A stretch of 64,000 nucleotides of DNA from Macrotis lagotis (GCF_037893015.1 NC_133666.1:468311642-468375641), one strand, 5' to 3'; counted from the first letter of the stretch, positions 35,667-47,210 are shown. Numbers and translations are program-made. The notes: a model not told the origin generated them from the letters alone.

Positions 35667-37552
35667 AACGTAGGCATATCTGTGAAAGCAAAACAGACTG
35701 GAAAAATAAGCATATCTTGGAACTGAAAAGTGGGTGGACCATTATCTGAGTTTTTACAGTATTCAAATTAAGTTACTAATGGTCAAAATCTTCCTCAGGC
35801 TAAACTGGGTCTTCTCAAAATTACTGAAACTAAATTCAAGAGCCATGATATATGCTGAAGGTACTTAGTATGGGGACAGCAATTATAAACATATAGAATA
35901 ACCCTGAAGATGGAGGATAACATTTGATGTTGCTAATGAGGCATTACAAGCTCACAAAAAGTCATTCAGATTTCTTTTCCTTGAACATAAGCACATATTT
36001 ATTTACTTACTAACTATATGTTGGGTTAAATCTCTCATAAAAATGCTTAATAGAAAGGTGAAGTATAATCCCACATATTGGAATTTACCCAGGACCTAAA
36101 TGGAATCTGTTTGCATTCCAATGGGACATGTCTTGTAAAACAAGTTACTTAGTGAAAAAGATTCCCTGGTACCATAAAAGACAGATTAAAATTCACCTGA
36201 GGCTTCCAACTTCTTCAGGACCATTGAAGAACAAGGAGTTATAATGGATCAACCTGAGACTATGCTGGCATGTTAGTGCAGGTGGAGGCAGAGAATATTA
36301 GTTACCATAAGAGATCAAAGTTTGGTGAGGTGTTTTGAATGAGGCAAATCCTTACATTTAACCCCACCCCCCAAACACATCCTGCATCTTGCCTTGTGGT
36401 CCAGTGCTGACCTCTCAGCCTAAATACTTTGTTCTTGTAATTGTTTTCTCATTTATATGACCTCTCTGATTTCAGTGCTCTGGAGAAACTCTAAAGCCAA
36501 CTTGATCCGAATCTATCTAGATTGAAACCAGAAATCATGTACCTTGTTAATTCACCCAACTTTGAATTTCTATCCTTTGGACCAAGCTGCCCTGATTGGT
36601 GAGTGAGTGGAAATTCATCCAATTCACATTCTAGTCAATTAATGGTCAACAGGATTCAGACAACTATAAAGTTTTCTGGACTACAGCAATGAAGGAACTT
36701 CATTACTGATCTTGAATTCAAAAGGTACAAAACAATATGCATCTCTAAGGGAACACAATTACCTATTGTACCACATTAATACTGTATAAACTTTGGTTTT
36801 GACCAGTGTTTGCTTGACTGATCAGTGAGTCCCACCAACCTGGGTTTGGAGAATGTAGTTGAAACTTCAACAAAAACAGCATGGGGTTAATGGAATGTAA
36901 CTGTGCAGGAAACTCCAGGGAAGGCAGCCGGCTACTAGCATGTTTCATAGATGTGGAATTTTCATTACAATTGACTTCATCATAACATGAACCACTTATA
37001 TCTGTTTAAATATAGTGAGATACAGTTGGATTAGCAGAAAGCTAATACAGTCACTAAAGAAGACTTGGAATTTTATTATGGCTTTTTCATAGAGTGAATC
37101 CTTTAACTTCACTGTGCCTTTATTTATTTTGCTTTCTTCTCACCTTTCTCTTATCCTTTCCTTTCATAATTTTTCCTTTACAAAATAATATTTCCTCTTC
37201 AATCCACTTCTATCACTATAAACACAGCTTCTCTTGGTACTTTTATTCTAGTGTGCTCATCAACACTGCCTCTAATGCTTTTGAAATGGAATAATAGCAA
37301 GTTTTAGCATTCTTGAAGCAAAGTGAAGCAGTCAACTAAATAATGCTGAGTAGGTAGTTATCCTTGCTTATAACTTCTCTTACTTTCTGGTTCCCACACA
37401 CAACTCTCTTGTTGTTGTTGTTCATCCTTCATTCTTGAAGAGTCCAGATCCACACAAGAATCTGAAATGCCAAAAAAGGGAAAAGGAGCAAATTCCATTC
37501 CAATTCATCTGAACGTAAAAAAAACAAACAAACCCAAAACTATTTATGGGTA
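35663..37552. other. No gene; small RTE-like piece near 37,410
   Basis: Mostly unique-looking sequence. At 37,411-37,445 gttgttgttgttcatccttc and attcttgaagagt resemble the terminus of the RTE-related repeat. Confidence 0.45.
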
Positions 37553-37670
37553 GAAAGAGCCAATATAATAAAACTGATACTATTGCATACATTTATTTAT
37601 TCATTACCATACCAATCAAACTACCCAAGGATTACTTTATAGATTTAGGAAAAACATAATTCATCTGGAG

Positions 37671-37859
37671 CTGTGGCGTCAAATTCAAATAGGAATGGAA
37701 GTCACTAATCCACACAAAAGGATTCCATTTAACTCAGCTTTAAGATGCAATGTTATCTATGTTTTATTGTGCATTTATTTTATCAAGTATTTCCCAATTA
37801 AATTTTAATCTGGTTCAGACAGTGTTTGGGAAGCACAGGCAGTTTGTTTGACACACCTG
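37671..37859. mobile_element. hAT-type non-autonomous DNA transposon, 189 bp
   Basis: Imperfect terminal inverted repeats: ctgtggcgtcaaa at the left; ttgacacacctg at the right, the reverse complement of a caggtgtgtcaa end. A perfect 8-bp target duplication atctggag (37,663-37,670 and 37,860-37,867) is diagnostic for hAT. It interrupts the L1 ORF2 text, which resumes in register on both sides. Confidence 0.88.
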
Positions 37860-38009
37860 ATCTGGAGGAACAAAAGCATAAGAATCTCAAGGGAAATAAT
37901 GAAAAAAGTGGGAAGGAAAATACATCAAAGGGGCTATCAAATCAATTTGACCCAGGTTTAAAAATGGAAAGATAGATCAATGATTAAATTATTATTATCT
38001 CCACTACCA

Positions 38010-38285
38010 CAATCACTATCTAGCATTTTCCAGTGCTTAAAGATTTACATAGCACATATTATATGAACATAAATAACAGAACATATATTATATGTGTATT
38101 ATATATATAACACATGTTATATCATGTGATTATCATAGCAACCCTATGAGCAAGTTGCTGTTTTTACAGATGAGGAAATCTAGATTGAGAGCCTTTAAGT
38201 GACTTTACCAGTGTCACAGAAGTAATAGGTGTCTGAGGAAGGATTTAAATTCAAGTCTTTCTGACTCCAAAACATAGTTGCCTCA
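38010..38285 (-). repeat. MIR-like marsupial SINE, antisense, inside L1
   Basis: cagtgcttaaagatttac, gattatcatagcaacc, tacagatgaggaaatc, agtgactttaccagtg, gtgtctgaggaaggattt, with an internal AT-rich expansion. Confidence 0.65.
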
Positions 38286-39170
38286 TTCAACATATATATA
38301 TAGAAAGTAACATTATAATCTGTGTATTCAATAAATTCAAAGACCTCAGCTACTGAGGGAAGGACCCGAGATTAGATGAAAACTGCTGGGAAAAAAACTG
38401 GAATACAGTCTGGTAGAAATTGGGATTAGAAAAACATTTCACAACATCTAAACTCCAAGTTCTCTAAGCTCCTAGACTTAGATGGCAAAGGTCACTGGTA
38501 AACAAATTAGAAGATCACAGAAGAAATTGCTATTTAGATTTTATGAAGGAGGGGAAGAGTTTATGATCGAATGATGGACCAAGAGGATAAATTAAGATAA
38601 AATGGACAATTCTTGATTACATTAAATTAAAAAGGTTTTGTTCAAACAAACCCAGTATAGATAATATTTGAAGGGAAGCAGATAACTGTGGAAAAATTGT
38701 CATCGTTTCAAAATCTCGTCTACGTTATTAGAAACTGATTAAAATTATTTTTTTCCAAAACGAAAGACATTTAATGAAATAATTTCAGAAGAAAATAAAC
38801 AGTAAAACATTTCCCACCAAAACGTGAGATACTCTATCTGATAGATATAAGCATCATTGGAAAGGATGACATGGGTTGTGAACTTAAGTGGGAAATGACA
38901 TGTAGGGAACACACAGGGTCATGACAACTCATGTCTGATTTGATTGATGGTAATTTAGATTTTTCCATAGGAAAACAGTTTTATATGCTTTTATCTTTTG
39001 TTGGGTGATGACTTTAGAGTCTTTTAAATTTGAATCAATTCCAAATACATTTTTGAAATGAGAACTTTATCCTAGAAACTTTTTGTAAAGATTTTCCCTC
39101 AGTTACCTTTTATAAATTTTGTTTACTACATTAGGTTTGTTTGAGTAAGTCTTTTAATTTTATATAGTTG

Positions 39171-39230
39171 GAGCAGCTAGGTGGTGCAGTGGATAGAGCA
39201 CTAAAAAAAAAGAAAAAAGAAAAAGAAATC
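39171..39230 (+). repeat. SINE 5' head joined directly to an A-rich tail
   Basis: Only the first ~32 bases of the SINE (gagcagctaggtggtgcag, tggatagagcac) remain, followed at once by a ~27-bp A-rich tract. The SINE body is absent. No clear target duplication. Confidence 0.75.
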
Positions 39231-39592
39231 TAGTACCAAATAATTCCAATAATCAGTTTTGTCAGTACACTTATGCGATATAGTATTGAAAGATTCATGT
39301 TTCTACTTTTGAGGCTCTTGACTTTTTCTTCCTTGATATTAATTTTATTATTTTTATGGCTCTGTAAAATATTCTTTTGGGAGGCTGATGAATACAGTAC
39401 TATAAGTATATTAATTTAGGTAGCACTGTCATTTTTATTATATTGGCCCAACTGGCATGTGAACAATTATTATTTTTTAAATTATTTAGATTTATCTTTA
39501 TTACTTCAAAGAGTATTTCATAGTTAATATAATCCCTGGGTGAAACTTATAAAATACATTCTCAAGTATTCTGTAGATCTTATAACTATTTT

Positions 39593-39740
39593 TTTTAGGT
39601 TTTTGCAAGGCAAATGGGGTTAAGTGGCTTGCCCAAAGCCACACAGCTAGGTAATTATTAAGTGTCTGAGGCTGGATTTGAACTCAGGTACTCCTGACTT
39701 CAGAGCTGGTGCTCTATCTATTGTGCAACCTAGCTGCCCC
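39593..39740 (-). repeat. WSINE1-type SINE with target-site duplication
   Basis: Poly(T), ggtttttgcaaggcaaatgg, agccacacagctaggtaat, caacctagctgcccc. Flanked by ataactatttt (39,582-39,592) and atagctatttt (39,741-39,751). Confidence 0.92.
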
Positions 39741-40087
39741 ATAGCTATTTTTAAAGGAATTTTTCTTTCTAGCTCTTCTTGCTGGTTTTGCTTGTTATAT
39801 TTAGGACTGCTGATTATTTTTGTGAATTTATTGTATATCCTGTAACTTGTTGAAGTTATTATTTCAATTTTAGTTGGATCACTAAGATTTTCTAAGCATA
39901 CCATTTTGTCATCTGCCCAAAGGAGTACTTTTTCTCTGATTATTTGATGAGAAAAAACATTTTTGTTGCCAACATATGAAAGAAGACTTTTAAAAAAATA
40001 AATAACTTTTCAATCTGAAAAAAGGATAAAATTTCTAGCACATATTAAATAACAATAGTAAAAATAAGCATTTAGAAATATTAAAGA

Positions 40088-40345
40088 ATAGGTCTTCTTA
40101 TCCTGTCCAGGCTAGAAGGGCAAAGTCTACTCACGGGACACATTATCACTACTGAACAACATGGGAGTTTTGACCTTTACTGGTTCATCTCTCTTTAGGC
40201 TACCTGGTGGCCCTTACTCCCAGTGACTTAGTGAAGACATTCAATCTTTATAGACAACAGTAGCTCAGAATTCCTGAACTCAAGAGATTTACTAGCATTA
40301 GTTTTCCTTGTAAATGGTTTTCCAGGTATGTACCACCATCTCCAC
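40088..40345 (-). pseudogene. 7SL RNA (signal recognition particle RNA) retrocopy
   Basis: The reverse complement follows 7SL RNA end to end. Plus-strand landmarks, in reverse RNA order, are tgtccaggctagaagggc (3' domain), cactactgaacaacatggg, agttttgacctttactgg, ctctttaggctacctggtgg (S domain), cttagtgaagacattcaat, gaattcctgaactcaagag and ccaggtatgtaccacca (5' Alu domain). About 258 bp against roughly 300 for the functional RNA, with a gap near 40,232 and many substitutions, so it is a pseudogene. Both Alu and S domains are present, so it is a copy of the whole RNA rather than an Alu-like SINE. It interrupts the antisense L1; possible imprecise flanking duplication near 40,060-40,076 and 40,346-40,362. 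Confidence 0.85.
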
Positions 40346-41506
40346 TGATAATAGGTAACATTGCATTAGCCCTAATCTTATTGGAACTTTTCTCCATTAC
40401 ATATATCTTTGTTCTTGGAATTGGATAAATATTATTAGTATATAAAGGAAAGTTCCATTTATTCCTATGATTTCTAGACTCTTTAAAAAATTGGATTTTA
40501 TCAAAATTCTTTCATCATTGATTGACATAATCACATAGGTTTTATTATTTAAATTATTACCATTATACTATACTTCCTTATGTTGTTATGTCAGGTCATA
40601 TTCCTGGTTTAAACCCAAACTGAGAATAGTGTATGATCTTCATTTTGCATATATATATATATATGTCAATCTCTTTGTTAATTTTAATTAAAAATTTTCT
40701 ATCAATATTCATTAAGTATAGTGGTCTATAGTTTTCTTTTTTTCTTTTGTCTCTCCCTGTTTTAGGCATCAAGACTATATTTGTATCATAGAAAGTGATC
40801 AGTAAGGTTCCTCCTCTTCTTATTATTGCAAATGACTTCTATAGTATTAGAATTAATTGCTCTTTGTATGTTTGATAGAATTCACTTATGGATCTGGTAA
40901 TTTTTTTTCCTTTTGGGACTTCAATTATGACTCATTCAATTTTTTTTCAGATATGATTTATTTAATGATATATTTCTTATTTTGTTTATCTGAGTATTTT
41001 ATATTTTTGTATTTATCTAGTTTTCCCTGTTATCACTTTTGTTAAAATATAATTGGGCAAAATAGTTTCTGATAATTTCTTTTATTTCTTCTTCAACTAT
41101 AAGTTCTTTTTAATTTTTTGATACAATTTAAAAAATTAGGTTAGCTAATTTCTTATATATCTTATTGATTCAAAAAATCTCATTTTTATTTATCAATTCA
41201 GTGGTCTTTTTCCTTTCAATTTTATTTATCTCTTCAATTTTCAGAATTTATACTTTGAAATCTGTTTGGGGAGTTTGGATTTGCTGTTTTTAATTGCATG
41301 CCTTTTTATTGTTCTTTCTTTTGCTTATAAAAGTGTTTAAAGATATGAAATTTCCTCATAGAACTGTTTTAATTAGATCTCATAAATTTTGTTATATTGT
41401 CTCATTATTGTGATTTTCTTTAATGAAATTTCTATTGCTTTTATGATTTGTTCTTTGATCCAATAGTTCTTTAAGGGACTTTTCTTGAATATGTTTGCTA
41501 TTATGC

Positions 41507-42833
41507 TACTGTATTTCCCCCCAAATAAACCCTAGCATGATTTTTCAGGATGTTTGTAATAAAAACTCCCTCCCCACATACCCCCCCCCAAATAAACAGA
41601 CAGACACATTTAGTATATCTGTTGCAACACATGATAGATATATTGAATTGTAAAATAATGATATTAATATTTAATTAAATATAAATAAATTATATTATTA
41701 ACATTAAAACTGAAAATAAATGATAATATAAATTAGAATTAAATATTTTTGGATGAGAAGTAAATGACTATGTAAACAGATGAATTCAATACTTACTGCA
41801 CATGATCAATTGACATACAGACACAAAGCAGAATAAAATGCTCACTTGATAACATTCCACCTCTAATCATCTCTAAGAGTAAGAAAGCTAAGACTGAATG
41901 TGTTTCAGGTATTTATGTTCTTGAAACTGAAAAGCTTGGTGCACAGAAGCAGTTATAAGGAAATGAATCCACTTAATGCTGCCACTTGTTTTATGAGGTG
42001 GCCAAAGAGCTCTGCTGGTTTGGGATTCAATCAGCACTCACCATGCTAAAGACATGAAGAACTTCCTTGCAAAGAGAAGAACAGATGATATAATGATTCC
42101 CGCAAGAATGACTGCTATCCAGCTCTTTTTTTGTAGTGGCAAAGAATTGGAAATTGAGGGGATGCCCATGAATTGGGGAATGGCTAAACAAGTTATGGTA
42201 CATGACTACTATGGAATATTATTATTCTGTAAGAACCCATAAATGGTCAGACTCTAGAGAAGCATGGAATGACTTATGGGATGTGACGCTGAGTGCAAAG
42301 TGTAGAGCCAAGAGAACAATGTGTATATACATCAGCAACATTATGAAATGAACAACCTTGATGGAAACAACTCCTTCTGACAGTCCAGAGACCTAGGACA
42401 ATTACATTTGACTGGTTATGGACTATATTATTCCTAACCAGAGGAATAAAAACAAAACAAAACAAAACACACAGCAAAAAAAAAAAAACAACCCTTCCGA
42501 ATCTGATGAACATTTTATAAAAATTATCTCTTATGTATCTCTTTCCCTTAATCCTAATTCCTCATGCTAAAAATTACTAATTTGTAAACATCTTTAACAA
42601 AATATGTATGTAAAATTCTTACATGACTGTTCCCTGCTGAGGGGAGAGGGGAAGGAAGGGAGGGTGGAAGGAAATTTTGTAACTTGGAAATAAGCATGTA
42701 CAAATGGATAAAAATAAATTAATTTAAAAAAAAAGAATGACTGTTATCTCCAGGCATCCCTTGAAAATAAGCCCTAATGAATCTTTTGAAGCAAAAATAT
42801 AAGACCCAGAATTATTTTGGGAAAAATATGGTA
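41507..42833. mobile_element. mariner-like (TA target) DNA transposon, non-autonomous, split by L1
   Basis: Left end tactgtatttccccccaaat and right end attttgggaaaaatatggta form inverted repeats matching at 16 of 21 positions, bounded by TA on both sides. Subterminal ataaaccctagc and ataagccctaat are also inward-facing relatives. About 700 bp remain after subtracting the L1 insertion at 42,120-42,732. No transposase frame is seen. The insertion lies inside the antisense L1 ORF2 relic. Confidence 0.7.
42120..42732 (+). mobile_element. 5'-truncated L1 3' end with target-site duplication
   Basis: gtggcaaagaattggaaatt, ggggatgcccatgaattg, tggggaatggctaaacaag, 3' UTR, A-rich tail. Flanked by aagaatgactgctatc (42,104-42,119) and aagaatgactgttatc (42,733-42,748), one mismatch in 16. 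Confidence 0.93.
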
Positions 42834-43330
42834 TTTTTGCTTTCCTACATTTTTTGGTTGAGGTCTTTATAGCACAATACATTCTCAACTTTTATTAAAG
42901 TGCTATGTACCACTGTGAGGTTTGTAAATTCCTTTATATTCCCATTCAATAATTGCTAGAGCACTTTCATTTCTAATTTTTCTAAAACACCATTCAGGTC
43001 CTTATTTTATTTCTTATTTGCAAATACTGTAAAATACTGAAAGTAGTATGTTAAGATCTCCATGTGTTACAGTTTCAATTTGATTCATTTTTCATTTATG
43101 TATTTAGATATTATGTTATTAGATGTTAATATTGTTTTATTTTATTTGGTATTTTTGAGTATAATGAATTTTTTCCTTTTATTTTCTATTTTCCATATTT
43201 ACTATAATTATTTCTGAAAATATTGAAGTTACCTGTCCTTTTTTTTAGTTTTAGCTGAAACATAAAAGATTTTGCTCCAGCACCTTATTTTAGCTCTGTG
43301 TATTTGTGTTTCAACATACTTACCCTACTC

Positions 43331-44600
43331 TCAACAGATTTCCCTCTTGTAAGTAGGCTAATATGGAGTAAAGCTGTATTTTAAAGCAGGAAAAAATTGA
43401 AAGATGAATGAGGAACTATTAGTACCAAAGATCTATGCATATTCCCAGAACCAGTTGCAATTCTGAATATTAGAGTTCTATTACAGTTTCAAAAGACTTT
43501 TTTTGTGTGCTTTTCTCCTTAGGTCTTGATTGTGCTCATGAAGACTAAGGCATGAAGAAGATGTGATCTATTGGTTGAGTAACTAGCAATAGATTTGTAT
43601 TCCTTTTTAACTACTGAAGAAGGAAAAACCAACATTCAGGTAGTTGAATATACCCTAGGTCATGCTTCTATCTGTCAATATATTCTCTATTTTATGGAGT
43701 TACCATTTGGTGACTGGTTCCTTTTTCAGATTTGTGAATAAGCTAGCTGTTTAACTCTTCCAAAATAGGAAGAAACATTTAGGACTATTTAGTATTAACA
43801 TTGTTGGTTCTGGCCTCAGATAAGCAGAATAAATAAACCACTCCCTGGGTGGGAACTAATTCTCTTTTTCTAAGTCATCAGAGTCAAATTTATCAAGCTA
43901 AACTCTCAAGTACTTTGAGTTTCCTTGTTTGGTTTGTAATACTTAGCAACAAACAGGCAAATTCATAAAGTATGTCCCTCTTTTAGAATGTAGGACACAT
44001 GACAATATTATTCTACATTTGTGCTGAGCTGAATATCTATATCTCTTTGGGAAAGTTCTGTATATAGACTGTAGTAATCATAAGGGGTAATATCTTACAT
44101 AGTACTTAAAAAACATAAAATATTTTGCATACATGATATCATCTGAGGTAAATGGCATAGGCAGAGCAATAATTAGATTTTGTTTATATCACCTGGAGCA
44201 TGCGGCAGGTAGGGTACCCTCATTTGGATTAGAGGGTTTGGGGAACTGATCCAATGGAGGAGGTTAAAAACCCCTAAGATATTAAAAAATGTATGGTGGA
44301 AAGAATGCTCATTTCCAAGGAACCTAGCCATTTGGTTTTCTCATGATTAAACTAAATGTTACTGATAACTCTGTAGAGAATTCTTTAATTGCATTGGTAG
44401 AAGGAATTCCCTAAGCCAGGGAAATCACAGGTCCATTGCAAAACTCTCTTATTGATAACTGGGTGATAATGTTCCTTTATTTTTGGCATGCAAGAAGCCT
44501 GCTTCTGGATATGGAGTAAACTGGTTACTTTCAGCAAAAAGTTGAATGCTTTGGGAGAAGAGGATGAAAGAGGGTTTAAATCAACTTTACTTTCCTATCT
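43331..44600. other. No gene or repeat recognised
   Basis: Unique-looking AT-rich sequence. Confidence 0.5.
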
Positions 44601-44614
44601 CCTCTACTCCTCAA

Positions 44615-45420
44615 ATTATCATGATAGAGCTGGAAGGGATCTTAGGAATCATTTAATCTAGTTCTTTGGTTTGATGTAAAAAGGAAATTGAGACCCTAGA
44701 GAAAAACATCTTTTCCAAGATTAGGTTTACTGAACTCTTACTGAATCAGAAGCTGAGATAAGGTAGAATCAAGTGTAATCCAACCCTCATAGTCTCACTC
44801 ATTGTTAGAGCTGGAGGGAGCTTTGTGATTCATCTTATAGAAAAGTGGACCAACAGCTGGAGTTAATGTCCAGTGTCTAGTAAGTACTAGAATCTAAGCC
44901 TTCTGACTCTCAGTCACTGTTTTTCAGGCTATTGAAACTGGGCCTTTCTTTGGGCTCTCCAAGACAGGGTCCCTTATCTCATGACTCAAGATAGGCAGCT
45001 AAGCAGTGGAAGGAGGTCTTCTAGCATGCTGCTGGTCCCTGAATTGCCCCCTTTCCCTATCCAATTAAACATGCTAGGAAATGGTCCTTGGGATACTACT
45101 GTCAGCATTAAGGGGATGGGCCAGCCCTCTTTTTACTCAGAGGCAGGGCCCAAGTTTGAGTTCTACCAATTTTAGTCTTGGTGGGAAAACTCTAGTCCCC
45201 TAATCCCATAACTGCCTTTCTGCTTGACATATGACCTTTGCATCTCCAGTAATGGGCAATTGTCTCCTCTTGGTCAAAGCCCTTGTAACCTATCCTAATT
45301 ACTTCTACATCTGTTGGTATTATTATCCTCATTTTCTAGATGAGAAGGAACCTTAAGTTCATAGAATTAAATTGACTAAACTATGGTTTTACAACTATGA
45401 AGTATCCTTGTTTTAGGAAT
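44615..45420 (-). repeat. Cluster of three antisense MIR-like fragments
   Basis: gatagagctggaagggatc (44,625), gttagagctggagggagc (44,804) with tgtctagtaagtactagaatc, and atgagaaggaaccttaagttc (45,340). Confidence 0.55.
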
Positions 45421-45479
45421 ATTCTGAAGATCACCTGGAGAGGTCTTTTCTCAGGCTAAACTGCCTAGCATTCCAACAT

Positions 45480-45950
45480 TACTATAGAGAATACAGTTAT
45501 GATGGATTGGACATGTCATTAGAATGTCAGGTGTGCTTGCCAAAAAAAGTTGGAGAGCTCATACAGGACAAGTGCTCATAATGGGGTCAGAAGAAGCAAT
45601 ATCAAGACACCCTGAAGGTCTCATTGAAGAACTTTAGAATTGATTGTACAGCTTGGGAGACACTGGCATAGGGCTGTCTAGCATGGTGTGCCCTCATTAG
45701 TGAGGGTATTGTACTCTATGTGGAAAGCAATATTGAAGCAGCTCAAAAAGAATATGACATTCATAAATTTAGAGCACTCACCCCAGGTGTTCACATGGGC
45801 TATTTGTGCCCAACCTGTGGTAGAGCACTCTGAGTTGTATTGGTCTGATTAGCCACAGTTGTACACACTGTAATTTGTTTCAAACATAATGATGTTATTT
45901 TAGTCTTCTTCAATAATGAAGGACAAGAACCAATCAACCGACCAAGAAGT
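45480..45950 (+). repeat. RTE-type LINE 3' end with C2H2 zinc-finger remnant
   Basis: gatggattggacatgtcatt, caagacaccctgaagg, agcatggtgtgccctcatta, gaagcagctcaaaaag, then ggctatttgtgcccaacctg encoding a YLCPTCGRA-type C2H2 finger with the HxxxH part decayed. It ends in ttcttcaataatgaaggac. Frame broken. Related antisense text is at 55,600-55,830. Confidence 0.7.
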
Positions 45951-46059
45951 ATCCTAAGCAGTGGGATCTGAATCTAGATTTTCCAATCTAAGGACAGAGC
46001 ACTATTTAATAAGCTATGGTGGTTAAAGCTAAAGTGAAAAAGAATATACTTCAGTCTAC

Positions 46060-46260
46060 ACCCAGAGTATTACTTCTCTAGGGGTAGATAGCATTTTTGT
46101 CATGAATGCTTTAAAATTGATGCTGATCAGTGTATCTAAAATCTTTCACAGTTGAGCATTGTTACAATATTGCTGTTCCTCTGTACAATGATCTCCTGGT
46201 TCTGCTCACTTTACTTTTCATCAGTTCATATAAGTCTTCCTGGTGTACTGGGCATATTAT
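46060..46260 (-). repeat. Antisense L1 3' UTR/ORF2-end fragment
   Basis: gtagatagcatttttgtcat, acaatattgctgttcctctg, ggttctgctcactttac, catcagttcatataagtctt. Confidence 0.65.
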
Positions 46261-46275
46261 ATTATAGCCAACAAA

Positions 46276-46870
46276 GGGAAGGAGATTAAGTGGCAGAAAG
46301 AGAACTGGAATTGGAGCTTGAAGGCCTGAGTTCAAATTATAGCACTGATACTGACTAGCTGTGTCAGATAGCCATAAGCATATCACAGACTTCCTGAGCC
46401 TCAGTTTCCTCATTTGTAAAATAAGGACAATAATACGTATACTATCCGTCTCAGAGGGTATTGTGAGAAAAGTGTTTTAAAAATCTTAAAATGTTCTAGA
46501 AATGTCATTAGGATTTTAGAGTTGGAAGAGAATCATCTGATCTAGTATTCACTTTATCATTCAGAAAACTTTAGATGGGAAGTAACTTGTCCAAGGTAGA
46601 AAGTATAAGGGAATAAATATGTATTTAGCACCTACTATGTCCAAGGTTCTGTACTAAGTGCTTTATAAATTTATCTCATTTGATCCTTACAACAACCTTG
46701 GGAGGTAGGTGCTGTTACTATTCTCATTTTACAATTGAGGAAACTGAGGTAGACAAAAGTTAAGATCATCAGGTTCATACCACTAGTAAGTTTTTGAGGT
46801 CATGTTGAACTCAGGTCTTCTTGATTCCAGGCCTAATACTCAATCCACTATACCACTATTCTAGCTTATT
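46276..46870. repeat. MIR-like cluster: one sense, two antisense
   Basis: Sense (46,290-46,500): gaaggcctgagttcaaat, gagcctcagtttcctcat. Antisense (46,500-46,600): agagttggaagagaatcatc. Long antisense marsupial SINE (46,605-46,865): tagcacctactatgtcc, ctcatttgatccttacaac, gaggaaactgaggtagac, caatccactataccact. Confidence 0.7.
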
Positions 46871-47096
46871 TATAAGCTGCCCAAAGTTACACAGGTAAAG
46901 CCATTGTTTTTTTGTATTCTTGCTCAAGTAATGCTCTAACATTCTTTGAGTATTGTCCTATCTACACTTGCTTTCTTAGGCTAAGCACTGTTCTCTTGAC
47001 TTTTTCTGATTAATTCTTGCCAAATTAAGATGAACTAATTCTATATTTCATTGTTTCAAGGTACTGCTAGGGAACCAGAAACCTAATTAGAGAAAT

Positions 47097-47210
47097 CAAT
47101 TCAAAGTATAGTGGGACTAATGCCCACATTTTGTATGGGGGTGTTACTGTAGAAAGGCAGTAGCACCCCCATATAAAATGTGGGCATAAGTCCCACTGTA
47201 CTTTGAATTG
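47097..47210. mobile_element. Near-perfect 114-bp palindrome (foldback/MITE-like)
   Basis: Arms 47,097-47,149 and 47,158-47,210 match at 49 of 53 positions, with an 8-bp loop (tagaaagg). The outer ends are caattcaaagta and tactttgaattg. No internal coding. The extreme symmetry with a short loop resembles foldback or short mariner-type MITEs. A transcript would form a long hairpin. No target duplication is clear. Confidence 0.85.

Larger units (their letters stand above)
37553..38920 (+). repeat. Sense L1 ORF2 fragment hosting a hAT element and a MIR-like SINE
   Basis: ORF2 landmarks in order: ataccaatcaaactaccc, gattactttatagatttag, aacaaaagcataagaatctc, gggaaataatgaaaaaag, then (after a SINE) gacctcagctactgagg, aaaactgctgggaaaaaaac and acattaaattaaaaagg. 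Multiple stops; dead. Text becomes uncertain after about 38,760. Confidence 0.7.
39000..43330 (-). repeat. Long antisense L1 ORF2 relic, multiply interrupted
   Basis: Read in reverse it covers the L1 ORF2 C-terminal region (gagaactttatcctag near 39,060), the reverse-transcriptase region (ctaagattttctaagcatac, ggtctatagttttcttt, ataattgggcaaaatag), and the endonuclease region (gctgaaacataaaagattt and ttgctccagcaccttatttt near 43,255). Insertions lie at 39,171-39,230, 39,593-39,740, 40,088-40,345 and 41,507-42,833. L1 text between the first insertion and 39,210 also appears deleted. Many stops in all frames. Confidence 0.75.

Noticed and set aside
38370..41500. Adjacent sense and antisense L1 ORF2 pieces considered as one L1 with a 5' inversion
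   Set aside because: The order is wrong for twin-priming: the antisense part lies to the right and runs from C-terminus to endonuclease. Two independent insertions fit better.
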